Below are positions 12,498-22,150 of a DNA stretch of 64,000 bases, in pieces. The position numbers and the translations under genes were made by a program. A model generated the notes under the pieces. That model was not told where the DNA came from and did no database searches. It saw only the letters and a list, made by a program, of their open reading frames with translations. How positions within the stretch are numbered: position 1 is the first letter of the stretch; each line of letters opens with the position of its first letter. The DNA comes from Euborellia annulipes (Eukaryota; Arthropoda; Insecta; Dermaptera; Anisolabididae): NCBI GenBank assembly GCA_023213315.1, contig JAKCPI010005325.1:1-64000 (forward strand). Direction: 5' to 3'.

Positions 12498-12550
12498 CTT
12501 GGCCCTGATGATGGTCCTATATGCGACCGAAACGTTGGCCCTGGCACTTT
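12498..12550 (+). ncRNA. Hammerhead-like core, isolated
   Basis: CCTGATGATGGTCCTATATG is followed by CGACCGAAACGTTGGCC. The CTGATGA and GAAA boxes flank a GGTC/GACC stem, and outer GGCC words could pair. This is the hammerhead ribozyme box order. An extra U after CTGATGA and the lack of a clear helix III make self-cleavage uncertain. Confidence 0.3.
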
Positions 12551-12620
12551 GCATTTAAATAAAAATTGAAAAAACGACTAGCTGCGTTGCTCATTTGAGA
12601 TTTCCTGACCCTTAAATAAA

Positions 12621-13278
12621 AAATCTGGTGTAACTGGCGCACAGCACACAACTTTCTCTTACCTTCGGTAATCGAAAGTTGTGTACTGTGCTTGTCACAC
12701 CAGATTTTTTGTGTCGACATGTATTTAGTTCCCGGCAGTAGGGAATATTTGAATTCAGATGTAAAATTTATAAGTATGGGAAAATATTTATATTTTGTAA
12801 CCATGGCAACCATTTTTCCTATCTTTCCTATGAAGCACAAGAGTAAAGTGTGCTTCAAACAATTTTGAGGGCAAAACGAGAATATACATTTGAAAGAGCA
12901 TCTAAAAAATAATTGATTTTTGAATTTTAATCAAAATCGTTAGAGCGAATTTTGAGAAAATCGAAAAAAACTGAAAAAGTACATCAGTAAAGTACTAGTA
13001 CTCTTTGGCCGATTTTGATTAAAAGCTTATTTTTCCGGTCCCGGGGGGTGTTTAACTTATATATAAAATTTAAGCCTCATAGCTCAATTCCTTCATGCTT
13101 AAAATTGAACACACACACACCCACCCACAGACAGACCATGTCGCGAAAACCACTTTTTTGGATTCAGGGGACCTCAAAACGTGAAGATCCATCAAAATCT
13201 CGACATCGAATTTTTGACATGAATCCAATACTTTCTCTCTATATATATATTACATATATACATAGGTAAGAGAAAGTA
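12621..13278 (+). mobile_element. A element, near full-length copy
   Basis: A reference copy of the family. From left: hairpin CTGGTGTAAC...GTCACACCAG with inner ACACAACTTTC...CGAAAGTTGTGT arms; the GTAACCATGGCAAC X-box-like palindrome at 12797-12810; a conserved AT-rich middle with ATCAAAATCGTTAGAGCGAA; a CA-rich microsatellite before ACCATGTCGCGAAAACCACT; and a right-end hairpin of ACTTTCTCTCTATATATATA facing GGTAAGAGAAAGT. It encodes no protein. Class is unresolved. Confidence 0.85.
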
Positions 13279-13540
13279 AAAATACCTATAAATCACAATT
13301 GATGTATTATTATAAAAATCTATTTTAAACTTTGTCATGAGCCGAAAGAATGCTTTGGGACTCCAAAAAAGATACAGTATAAAAAACAAAAAAAATTTGG
13401 ATTTAGGCTTGTAAGTTAATCCCAATTGGAATAAAGTTTTGAATAAAAAAGAATCTTAATTTTTGAAATCAGCTCATTAAAATACATTATTAGAATCAAT
13501 GATGAAACCTTGAAAACAGTTCAAGAGTGAAAATTTGAAT

Positions 13541-14172
13541 CTGGTGTGACTGGTCGCACCTTCAGTAATCGAAAGTTATGATCTGTGCTTGTCACACCAG
13601 ATTTTTTGTGTTGACATATAGTTTCCGACGATACAGTACATTTGAATTCAAGATGTAAAATTTATAAACAGAAAAATATTTAGGCCTATATTTTGTTACC
13701 ATGGCAACCATTTCTCCTATCTTTCTTATGAAGCACAAGAATAGTGTGCTTCAAACAATACATACAGCATGCATCATAAGATTTCAAAGGCAAAATGAGA
13801 ATATACATTTTAAAGATAATCTGAAAAATAAATGATTTTTGAATTTGAATCAAAGTCATTAAAGAGTTTTTGAGAAAATTAAAAAAAAAAACTGAAAAAG
13901 TACATCAGTAAAGTACTAATAATTTTTGGCCGATTTTGTTCAAAAGCTTCATGATACGTGCCAGGGAGGTGGCTAACTTAAATATAAAATTTCAACGACC
14001 TAGCTCTTTTCGTTCTTGAGATATTTTGTTCACAAACACAGACTGCTGCGAAAATCACTTTTTTGGACTCAGAACGTGTATATCGATCAAAATCTTGATA
14101 TCGCATTTTTGACATGAATCCAATACCTTCTCTCTCTATATATATTACATATATAGGTAAGAGAAAGTAAAA
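13541..14172 (+). mobile_element. A element, near full-length copy
   Basis: Same orientation as the 12621 copy and only 262 bp downstream. The left hairpin lacks part of one arm (CTGGTGTGACTGGTCGCACC then directly TTCAGTAATCG). It retains a perfect GTTACCATGGCAAC at 13695-13708 and the right hairpin ending GGTAAGAGAAAGTA. Confidence 0.85.
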
Positions 14173-15671
14173 ATCTCTTTTGCTAATCTCCCCTTGGATA
14201 AACAGATCAGTGAATGTTCTACATCAGATTTATTTAGAAAGAAATGAGAAGATAAAAATTAGAAACCAACATGCAAAAGGCCATTCAAAGAGAAAATTGT
14301 AAAATAAATAAATATACTTGTTTAAATATTAAAAAAAAAAAAAAAACTCTGCCTCATAAATAAATCTTTATTTATCTATAAGATTTTGCGCCATCCATTT
14401 CTTTTAAGTGAAATTTTATTTAATTCAGGAAACTCGTGATTATCCTCTGCTTTGAAGTAAAATTAAAATGCACTCACTGTATATTCTACGTATAAATGAA
14501 ACAAAAACAAGGATTATCTTAATTTTTATAATGCATTAACATACTAGAAGCGAGTGTTTTTCTTTCTCTATTTATACAACTTTTTGCTCTTTTATATAAG
14601 CACAAACGTATGTTGTTAAATATTAAGTTTTAATAAAAAGATAGTACCGGTACTGACTTGGTATTTTTAAGAAGTTTTCTCCCTTTGCTTAACCACCGAT
14701 TAGTTGTTCTTCAAAAGAGAAATATGGGAACGCCTTTTAGTTAGGCAGCCTAAGCATCAATGGAACGAAGGCGAGTGTATGGTGGTAAATGGTGATGGTG
14801 GGGGACTCCTTCCCCTCATCTGGTTCTGGTTACACACACACACACACATCTCCCTTTATATTTTCAATCACCTCAAAGCGAAAGACTCTCCCCGCCAATT
14901 TCTCCTTAATCAGTTCTACTCAAAGAGCGTAAGGTGTATTAAGTCAGGGGGTGCATCCCCTCGCTCGGGGATGCTCCCTTCTATTGTTTTATTAAGAGAA
15001 ATTTATTGTCTTCATTAAATATTCTATTCCAAGGGATAAAAATTTTCTATATTTTGATTACTAATTAATTTAAGAAAATAGTCACCAGGTTTAGATGGCA
15101 TCAGATGCACAAAAATAACTTTAAATAAAAAAAAAGTAATAATAAAATATAGAATTTTAGCAATCAAGAAAACTTGATCCGTTTAGGAAAAGAAAATTTG
15201 GATTTCCAACAACTGGAAAATTTCATTTTCTACATTCACTTAAACAACAAAGAATATAAAATTCGAATTTTGGACTCTCACTTGTCAGATCGATTTTTTA
15301 TCATAAGGAAACTTTAGAAACAAATACTGTACCGAGTTCCTATTTAATTCAATCGAAATGAATTTGTGTCTCTTGGGACGAGAGACAAACTTCTGACTTT
15401 CATTACAAGGGACGAGTTCTCTAGCTCTGTTCCACGCCCAATATACTAACAAATAAATAATAGGCCCACAGTAGTTTAGGAGAGAAGCTTAAGTCAAAAG
15501 ATATTTCAAGTTAAATATTTATCGGAAAATCTCATATTCTTAATGTAATTAAAAGTAAATTTCATTTAATTATCGGCCTGTTCTTTGTTTTTGTTTATTT
15601 TATTTCTTGATTAAGGTCTTTTTCGGCATCTGAGGCTATTTAGACCCCATCTCTATTTAGTTTTTGCTGGC
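14173..15671. other. AT-rich spacer; isolated SINE tail
   Basis: Mostly unrecognised. A mixed-composition patch at 14700-15010 includes a (CA)n run and a small CATCCCCTCGCTCGGGGATG palindrome. At 15614-15650 a minus-strand SINE tail (TTTTTCGGCATCTGAGGC) stands alone. No gene is supported. Confidence 0.4.
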
Positions 15672-15681
15672 AGGCATGGGC

Positions 15682-15841
15682 TTGGTGTAGGGATTAGCGT
15701 GCTAACCTTCTATACCGAGGGTCACGGGTTCGGATCCCAGGCAGTCCGATGATTTTATTTAAGCCATTTGGATACCAAATGGATATTATAAATAATAACG
15801 GTTATCGTGAAAGTCTTATATGGCCTGATTTGCCGAAAAAA
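15682..15841 (+). repeat. tRNA-derived SINE with perfect 10-bp TSD
   Basis: The tRNA-like head contains GTAGGGATTAGCGTGCTAAC (A-box region) and GGGTTCGGATCCC (pol III B box). The body contains AACGGTTATCGTGAAAGTC, and the tail ATATGGCCTGATTTGCCG ends in a short A run. AGGCATGGGC flanks both sides exactly (15672-15681; 15842-15851), the mark of LINE-driven retroposition. It is the best-preserved member of this SINE family here. Confidence 0.8.
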
Positions 15842-15859
15842 AGGCATGGGCGACACTAG

Positions 15860-16000
15860 GGAATTTTGCTGGGGGGGGGGGCATGGTACCAGCCATCCTC
15901 CGGGGGCCTGGAAGGGATCATATTGTCTCAATTTCTCTTGGGGCGGGAAGCCTTCTGGGGGAGGACCATGGTTCTTCTGGGGAGGAGGGGGGGGGGCTCT
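15860..16000. repeat. G-rich low-complexity patch
   Basis: Several G runs of 5 to 12 bases on the plus strand lie directly after the SINE. They could form G-quadruplexes, and are also prone to sequencing error. Confidence 0.5.
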
Positions 16001-16269
16001 AGATTGATGTTTTCTTTGTAACTTTTACCATAAGAAAATTTGTTACTTGCCCTTAATACACCTTACTAAATATTTTAGAAAAAAATTTCAATACATGAAA
16101 ATAGAAATTTTAGAACAAAATAAATAAATAATAGTCCTAAAGTATATTAAATAAAAATATGTGGCTGTATATATTAAAAAAAAGCTATTATTAATTTGCA
16201 TTTACGTTATATTCAATTGGATTATCATAAACGAGCATTAATTCATCTCTCTAAAATCATTTTGAAAAT

Positions 16270-16480
16270 GGAATAAATCACAGAGAGCACGTGGTTTGAG
16301 AGAGACATTGCCAGTATGAGTGAGTGAATGTTGGTTTGGCCTTAACTATCCGTTTTCAGGGTCCCAAGGGACGTGTCACGTTGAACGGCAGTTGTTTTGA
16401 TATCTTCAACCGGCAATCTCGCCTCGGGTTTCAATAAGATCCCACAGAGAAAGCAAAGAGAGTGAGTGGGTTGATTCTTA
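16270..16480. promoter_or_regulatory. Unique island with E-box-like words
   Basis: Less AT-rich block with CACGTGG, GGGACGTGTCACG and AACGGCAGTTG. No repeat ends or long frame were seen. Regulatory role is speculative. Confidence 0.15.
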
Positions 16481-17235
16481 GGTCCTAAGGCCTTTTAGGG
16501 AAGGAATATAATGAAGCCTCCAACCCCGATCTGGATGTACTCGTATCGACGCGGAAGTTAGCATCATTAGCACCGGCAGAGATGTATGGCAAGGAAGCGT
16601 GCTGGCTTCAGAAAATAAAACTAAGATTAGTAATCTCTTGATTAGAAAGACGAAACCTATCTTTTTAGGGGCTTGCATAAAAATTCAATCAACGGGCTGC
16701 AATTAGGAGGGAGTCAAGAGAAGCACAGCAAGGGGAGCTAGAGAGTTTAAATTATAACAAGAGTTAATTTCAAAAGATCTGTCAAGACATTAATTAAATT
16801 TATAAAGAAGGTTGTCTCTTTGTCATTAAACGGGTTAAGGCTTTAGGCAACTAGAAAAAGAAAAAAAGAGCTGTTAACGAAAAACACTCAGCTTTATGCC
16901 CAAGGACGTAAAGTAGTTATCAAATATTTCAATTTTAAAATAATTATAGTGCTAATTATTTTGTTTAAAACCATTTTGATATTATATTATCTTTTACTTA
17001 TTTTTACTTTCTCTTATCTATATATGTTCATATAAACAAGGAGAAATTATTGGATTCATCTCAAATATTCCAGGTGTTTTTGAGGCCCCGTAAAATGGTG
17101 TCTTTCTTATCAATTTAAAGCAACCAAAGGAAAAAGCTTTGTGGTTGAAATTTGGTATACAGTATAAGTTAGGTGCCCCCTGTCGCGAAAATAAGCTTTT
17201 AATAAAAGTAACCAAAGAATATTAGTAGGCCTATT

Positions 17236-17518
17236 ATATTATATTTATTATTGAAGATGTTTATTAAACCAGAATGAATTATTTACATTTTTTTTTTACA
17301 AATAAACATGTATTATTCTATAGAATGTTCGTTTTTTTTTTTATTTATTTGATCCCCTTTAGGGATACTCATAAATATTTAGAGTTTTTTTTTTCTTATT
17401 TCTTAATTTATATATATATTACATTATTTACATTATTTATTTATTTTTTTTCTTATATTGTTTTTGATTGTTTATTTTTCCCAGGGGACGATGGTTTTCG
17501 AACCTGGTACTTAATGTT
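17236..17518 (-). mobile_element. SINE-like retroposon with 15-bp TSD, inside an A element
   Basis: ATTAGTAGGCCTATT occurs exactly at 17221-17235 and 17519-17533, bracketing 283 bp absent from other A copies. On the minus strand the insert begins near a pol III B-box-like GGTTCGAAAACC (17493-17504) and continues into AT-rich sequence with T/A runs. The tRNA-like head plus long TSD fits a SINE; the body is unlike the 15.7 kb SINE. Confidence 0.65.
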
Positions 17519-17642
17519 ATTAGTAGGCCTATTTGTACTTTGATGTAGGCATACCGGTACCTTTTGACTCTTTTCGATTTTCTCAAATTTCACTCTAGTT
17601 TTTGATTCTAATTCGTAAATCAATTATTTTTGTTGAAATATA

Positions 17643-17843
17643 TGAATCGCTTAGTGCAGAAAGGCAACTAGTCCAACAAATATGCATTTTCAGTTTTTTG
17701 ATGAAAATTGTTTTAAATAGATCAACAACACATCGTTTACCGCATCAAAGGCACTTTTCGTCCCGGACTTGTTCAGTTTTTTTTTGCCTTTCCTGAAAAT
17801 TTTTAAAATATTGACATGATGCCTTTCTGCAGGAAGCGATTCA
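17643..17843. mobile_element. 201-bp MITE inside an A element
   Basis: The left end TGAATCGCTTAGTGCAGAAA and right-end complement TGAATCGCTTCCTGCAGAAA match over about 24 of 27 positions. TATA flanks both sides (17639-17642; 17844-17847), and the A-element sequence continues across one TATA. A TA-type target is likely. No coding. Confidence 0.7.
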
Positions 17844-18374
17844 TATATTCTTGACTTAGAAATTGTTTGAAGCAAACTTTACTCTTGTTGTTATTTTAAA
17901 AATTTATAAATTTTACAATATTGAATTCTATTGTGCTGTTGGCAACTAGATATGTCGACACAAAATATCTGACGTTCCAAGCACAGAATATAACTTTCAA
18001 TTAGCAAAGCTAAGAGAAAGTTGTGTGCTCTGCGACCAGTCACACCTGATTAAAAAAATATTGTTTTATTTAAATAGATCAGAGAGAAAAAAAAACGAAA
18101 ATGGAATTTTTGAGAGTTACGTTGAATATCCAAAAAACAATTAAGGGTCTTATAGAATTTTTGGAAAGAGAACATCAAACCCCTAGAATAACAAGAAAAC
18201 ATTTTTATCCAGGACCATCTTCGTTTTTATTTTTGAATGATGTTATAGGCCTAAAGATAATACAAATTTTATATAAGATAATGATTATAAAAAGATCCTT
18301 AATTCTCGGGACTGTGCAGTTAGATAAAGTTTTTTCTATTTTATTATAATTAAGAGATGAGTCGAATGAACAAA

Positions 18375-18445
18375 TTAATGCTCTTTGGACTCGAACCTGG
18401 ATTTCCCTTCTCAAATACCAAGGCACATAGCACTCACACATTTAT
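18375..18445 (-). repeat. tRNA-like SINE head fragment
   Basis: On the minus strand GGTTCGAGTCC (18388-18398) is a perfect pol III B box, about 30 bases downstream of TGTGAGTGCTATGTGCC. No cloverleaf with a sound acceptor stem can be built. This is a SINE head or tRNA relic, not a functional tRNA. Confidence 0.35.
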
Positions 18446-20684
18446 TGTTCTTCTGACCAAAAAGTCCTTCTTCTTTTCCATTTTATTGAATCCCATATGA
18501 ATATAGAGAAATAAAGAATAATAAGACCAAGTCTATTTTAAATAAACATCTGCAGAAAAAGATGGTCTAAGGGAATGAACGTGGTGACCTTCAGCTAGCT
18601 CTTCGAAAGGGATTTCCCCCTGCATGTTCTCCTGCCCTTCATACTTCCACCCCCCTCCCCCCTCCTTCCCCAGCTCTGTCTCTGATTATTTGTATAATTC
18701 CGCGGAGCACGCAAGCAGTGGCTAAGGTTGGCCAATTCAGTCTCTCTATTTAAAGGATTAAACTTATATTATGATATTTGAATTAGAAATATTTATATAA
18801 CGATAAAATGCTTTTCGCCGGAAATAAAATTCATGAAAATATAAAAGATAAAAAGATTATTTCTCTTTGTTTAGTTAAAGAGGAGTATATTTAAAATTTT
18901 GGATTTGTTAAGCAGCTCAGAGAGAAACTCTGAATAATTATAAGAAATTCTCTTGCATTTTTGTTTTGTTCCGGGATCGGCCTAAAAATGAAAAATGTGC
19001 TTCAGAGTGAGCAGCACTATTACACTGGCGCTGAGGGGAAAAAATATCACAATGATATAGAAACATTAATATACGATTTTGGTGGTTATTTTTTAGAGAA
19101 TGATTAGGAAATGCATCCGGCCTTTTGTAATATAAGGTCTTGAAGAAAGAGTCGTTAGAATTCAGAAACGTTGACATATAGCAGAAGGAGTCGATCCAAA
19201 TAAACCATCTCCGAGTTTTAATTATCAGTATCCTTATTCTTCAGGCTGTTCCCACCTTCATCTAGAAAATTTTATTTATTTTCTAAATCTTAAGAGGTAG
19301 AAACGCTTTCTAATAAATGCCTAATAAAAAGGAATTCGAGTTATTCTATTATATTCATTTCTATATCGTTAAAAGCGGAAATTTGATTTAATGCTGATTT
19401 AATCCAATGGAATTATTATGACATTGGATTTCGAATAATGTGATCGTTACTAATTCAGAGGAGAGTCAAATGAATTAAATTTGAAATTCAATAGAATTTA
19501 TCTTATTTATAGTAATAATCTATGTATGGAAAATTTTAGTTTACCGAGAGAACTAATTATTTGTTACAATTTGAAAAGGAAAGAAGGTGCAGTCGAGATT
19601 AGACTATCGCTAATGAGAGAGATTGCCAATTGCCTTGATGCTGCTCATCCAAGCGAGGTGTTTTTAGACGGGAGTTATTCAGCCGGATATAGCTACATAG
19701 ATTGATTAATGTGCAAGATCAACTTGGAAGTTTTCATTTATGAAATGGAATACAATCAATTTTAATCCTAATTGTTTGTAGCCTATCCGTCTGGCTTTGT
19801 TTCTAACTAAATTTATCATTTTTCCTCTTGAAAATATTGCTTCTTGATATGTTATTGTGCGATTCTAACCTTTAATTAATAGCTCATCTTATACACACTC
19901 ACGTGACTGAAGAAAGATATTTTCTTAAGCAGACGTTTGAAAAAAGCGTTCCTCCCCGAGCGTTCTACGAAATGTTGTTTATATAAATTGTCGCGTTTCT
20001 AAGAAAATAAATTAAGTAAAAATAATTTGTTCTTTGACGAGAACGAGTTCGACTAAATATTTCTAAACAAAGTTCGGTGTATTGACAAAGTTTGAAGACC
20101 GCTACTCTAGATAAATACAATTTTTTTTTTTTTAATGAGAGGAATATCTAAAAGGAAATTTTTTGTTGGGATTTTTATTTTATTGAGAAATTTTTTTAAA
20201 CTTTTTGATATCATCCCCCACCCTCCGCCCATTTCCTTCCCTCTGCTTGAGTCCAAACTATGAATGGAAATTTTCATATATTTTTCTGAATTATTTTTTT
20301 CCAACTTTTTATGCTTGAACATTGGATAGTGATAGGACACCAGAAGACCATCCATAGTTTGAAAACCTCACTATTTAAAAAATATACAGTTATTTGGCGA
20401 AATAATTTTTGAAGTATCGAAATATAACAGTTAATTATTTAAAGAGGATTAACAAAGAGAGATTAAACCAATAGTTAGGGAGGCTGATGTTGGATAAAGA
20501 CGAGCAAAAAAAAAAATGCCCCTTTACACCAAAATATCTTAGATCTTAAGTTCCCCTTGAGCCTATAGATAGTTTTCATAACCTAAAAAGCGAAATGTAC
20601 CATTTACCTATTCAACTATTTATAAATTCAATTGTAAGATGTAAAACGCTTAAGATCTAATATGTGCTATGTGAAAACGGACAA
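18446..20684. other. AT-rich spacer, nothing recognised
   Basis: A pyrimidine-rich patch near 18630-18680 and a mixed-composition patch near 19590-19700 stand out by composition only. No gene or element end is supported. Confidence 0.45.
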
Positions 20685-20687
20685 TAA

Positions 20688-20751
20688 TGGTGGATTCACA
20701 CCGGGACCTGACTTGACTTGAGTTGAGTTAGGTCCCGGTGTGAATCTACCA
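20688..20751. mobile_element. 64-bp palindromic MITE with TAA TSD
   Basis: Arms TGGTGGATTCACACCGGGAC and its near-perfect inverse leave a centre of a few bases. TAA flanks both sides (20685-20687; 20752-20754), the 3-bp target used by PIF/Harbinger elements. Almost the whole element is arm, so it is a minimal non-autonomous form. Confidence 0.65.
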
Positions 20752-20973
20752 TAAAGGGTCTAACTTCAGAATTCAGATTTTCCAATTTTTCAATTCAAAT
20801 GAATGAATATCTGATGACTCAGTGGTCGAATTGTATTTTATTACTGTTCATTTAAATTATTAATAAATAAACCACGACTAGTGAAAAAAATGTCGACTTG
20901 CTGTGGGACTTTGTCACTTTTACTGCTTATCGGTTGGCCTTTCTATGAAAAATAGATTAAAATCTTATTTTCT

Positions 20974-21315
20974 CAATAAGTGAAGGAGCAGGCAGCCAAT
21001 AAAAAAGCCGTTACGAAATGAAACTCAAGAGTATTGCAGACAGTTTCGGCTTTAATTAAATAACGCCAACTTCAGTTCATTTTTGAGAGTATGAATTCAA
21101 ATGCCAGAGTACATTTGCTTGTGGATATATTAATATCTACAAATGGACATCTCTATGTTTCACTCAATAACCGGCCCTGGCATTTGAGTTCATGGGCTAC
21201 TCTAGAAAATGGATTGAAGATGGTGTTATCTAATTAAAACCGAAACTGTCTCCAATTCTCTTAAGTTTCATTTCGTAGAGGCTTATTTATTGGCTGCCTG
21301 CTCTTTCACTTATTG
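20974..21315. repeat. 342-bp foldback element with GAAAC core
   Basis: Left arm CAATAAGTGAAGGAGCAGGC and right end GCCTGCTCTTTCACTTATTG pair, and complementarity continues with gaps to the centre (ATGCCAGAG facing CTGGCATT). The right arm holds TTGAAGATGGTGTTATCTAA and then AAAACCGAAACTG, a hammerhead-like box pair. The layout matches the 50738-51127 foldback. Confidence 0.7.
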
Positions 21316-22014
21316 TTAAAATACAAGAGTCAAATTGTAATCTTATTTTCTGAAAAATAAAGTTGGTTATTTTCTGAATAACGGATGATACCACAAAAAA
21401 TAAATGGAGAATGTGAGTTTTGCAGTAAGAGCAAGCATCTCAGTCATCTTTGATTCTAGTGGAGAGAATCCATGAAAAAAGAATTCAAAATTCTTAAGAG
21501 CCTGATTTATTTATTTATTATTTTTTTTTTTTACTAATCATTTTTAAACGACGAAATGATTAATCAAATCCATAAAAAAAATATGTGCGGATGTGGTCAA
21601 CTGATTACTTTCCATCAGTTTGGATATGCAAAAAGCTGTTAGATTTATGATGCTCATAATAATGTCATTTGAATTTTGTAAATAGTAAATACCGTATGTA
21701 TATAAGCTATGTAGACACACATACATTTTTAAATGAGCCACATTCATATACATATAATGCAAATATACATAATAATAAATCTTTTAATTATAATTTTAAC
21801 AATATTCTGAATTATTATATTACAAAAGAAAGGGAGAATCCGCGCCTAATGAAATAAAACATTAATTTGCAATAAATTATAAAAATTTGATTTCCAAAAT
21901 CAGAAAATGATTTGTTGTTGTAGCTGGCTATTTAACCAAGCATTTTTCTGCTTCTATTATTTATACGCAGGTCAGATAAAAGGAATTGTTTATTGATAAT
22001 TATCCAGATTTTTT
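21316..22014. other. AT-rich spacer, nothing recognised
   Basis: Low-complexity AT DNA with short runs only; no gene or element termini. Confidence 0.5.
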
Positions 22015-22150
22015 TTTAAAACCTTTTCGGCTACAGAGGCCATTTAGGGGTGATACATTTATTTATACAACACGCTGATTGCACCAATCCCGAGCTTTCG
22101 CCGTGCTTGGCATCACTTAACCGCAACAATTGTGGTGACTCTCCGTTGCC
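22015..22150 (-). repeat. Diverged tRNA-derived SINE, minus orientation
   Basis: CTTTTCGGCTACAGAGGCCA is the complement of the SINE tail seen at 15.7 and 28.6 kb. It is followed by a mixed-composition stretch with CCAATCCCGAGC where the tRNA-like head should lie. Borders are approximate and no TSD was found. Confidence 0.4.

Larger units (their letters stand above)
17001..18052 (-). mobile_element. A element split by two later insertions
   Basis: The right-end hairpin (TTTTTACTTTCTCTTATC) starts at 17001 and the body runs to AAGCTTTTAATAAAAG. After an interruption it resumes at about 17519 with the ACTTTTTCAG/CGATTTTCTC middle, is interrupted again at 17643, and ends with GAAAGTTGTGTGCTCTGCGA...CACACCTGATT at about 18052. 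Removing the retroposon (17236-17533) and the MITE plus one TATA restores collinearity with other copies. The body is more diverged than the 12.6 and 53 kb copies. Confidence 0.75.

Noticed and set aside
12517..12858. 113-codon minus-strand frame
   Set aside because: It overlaps the left hairpin and X-box of an A element. Similar short frames recur in other A copies at different lengths, as expected from shared non-coding sequence.
13107..13130. (CA)n and (CAGA)n tracts as independent microsatellites
   Set aside because: They are at the same place in most A copies and are part of that element.
12621..13278. A element as a classical TIR transposon
   Set aside because: The extreme ends are not inverted repeats of each other and no TSD is visible; the pairing is subterminal.
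15807..16007. 66-codon frame rich in Gly and Trp
   Set aside because: It is created by G runs; low-complexity composition.
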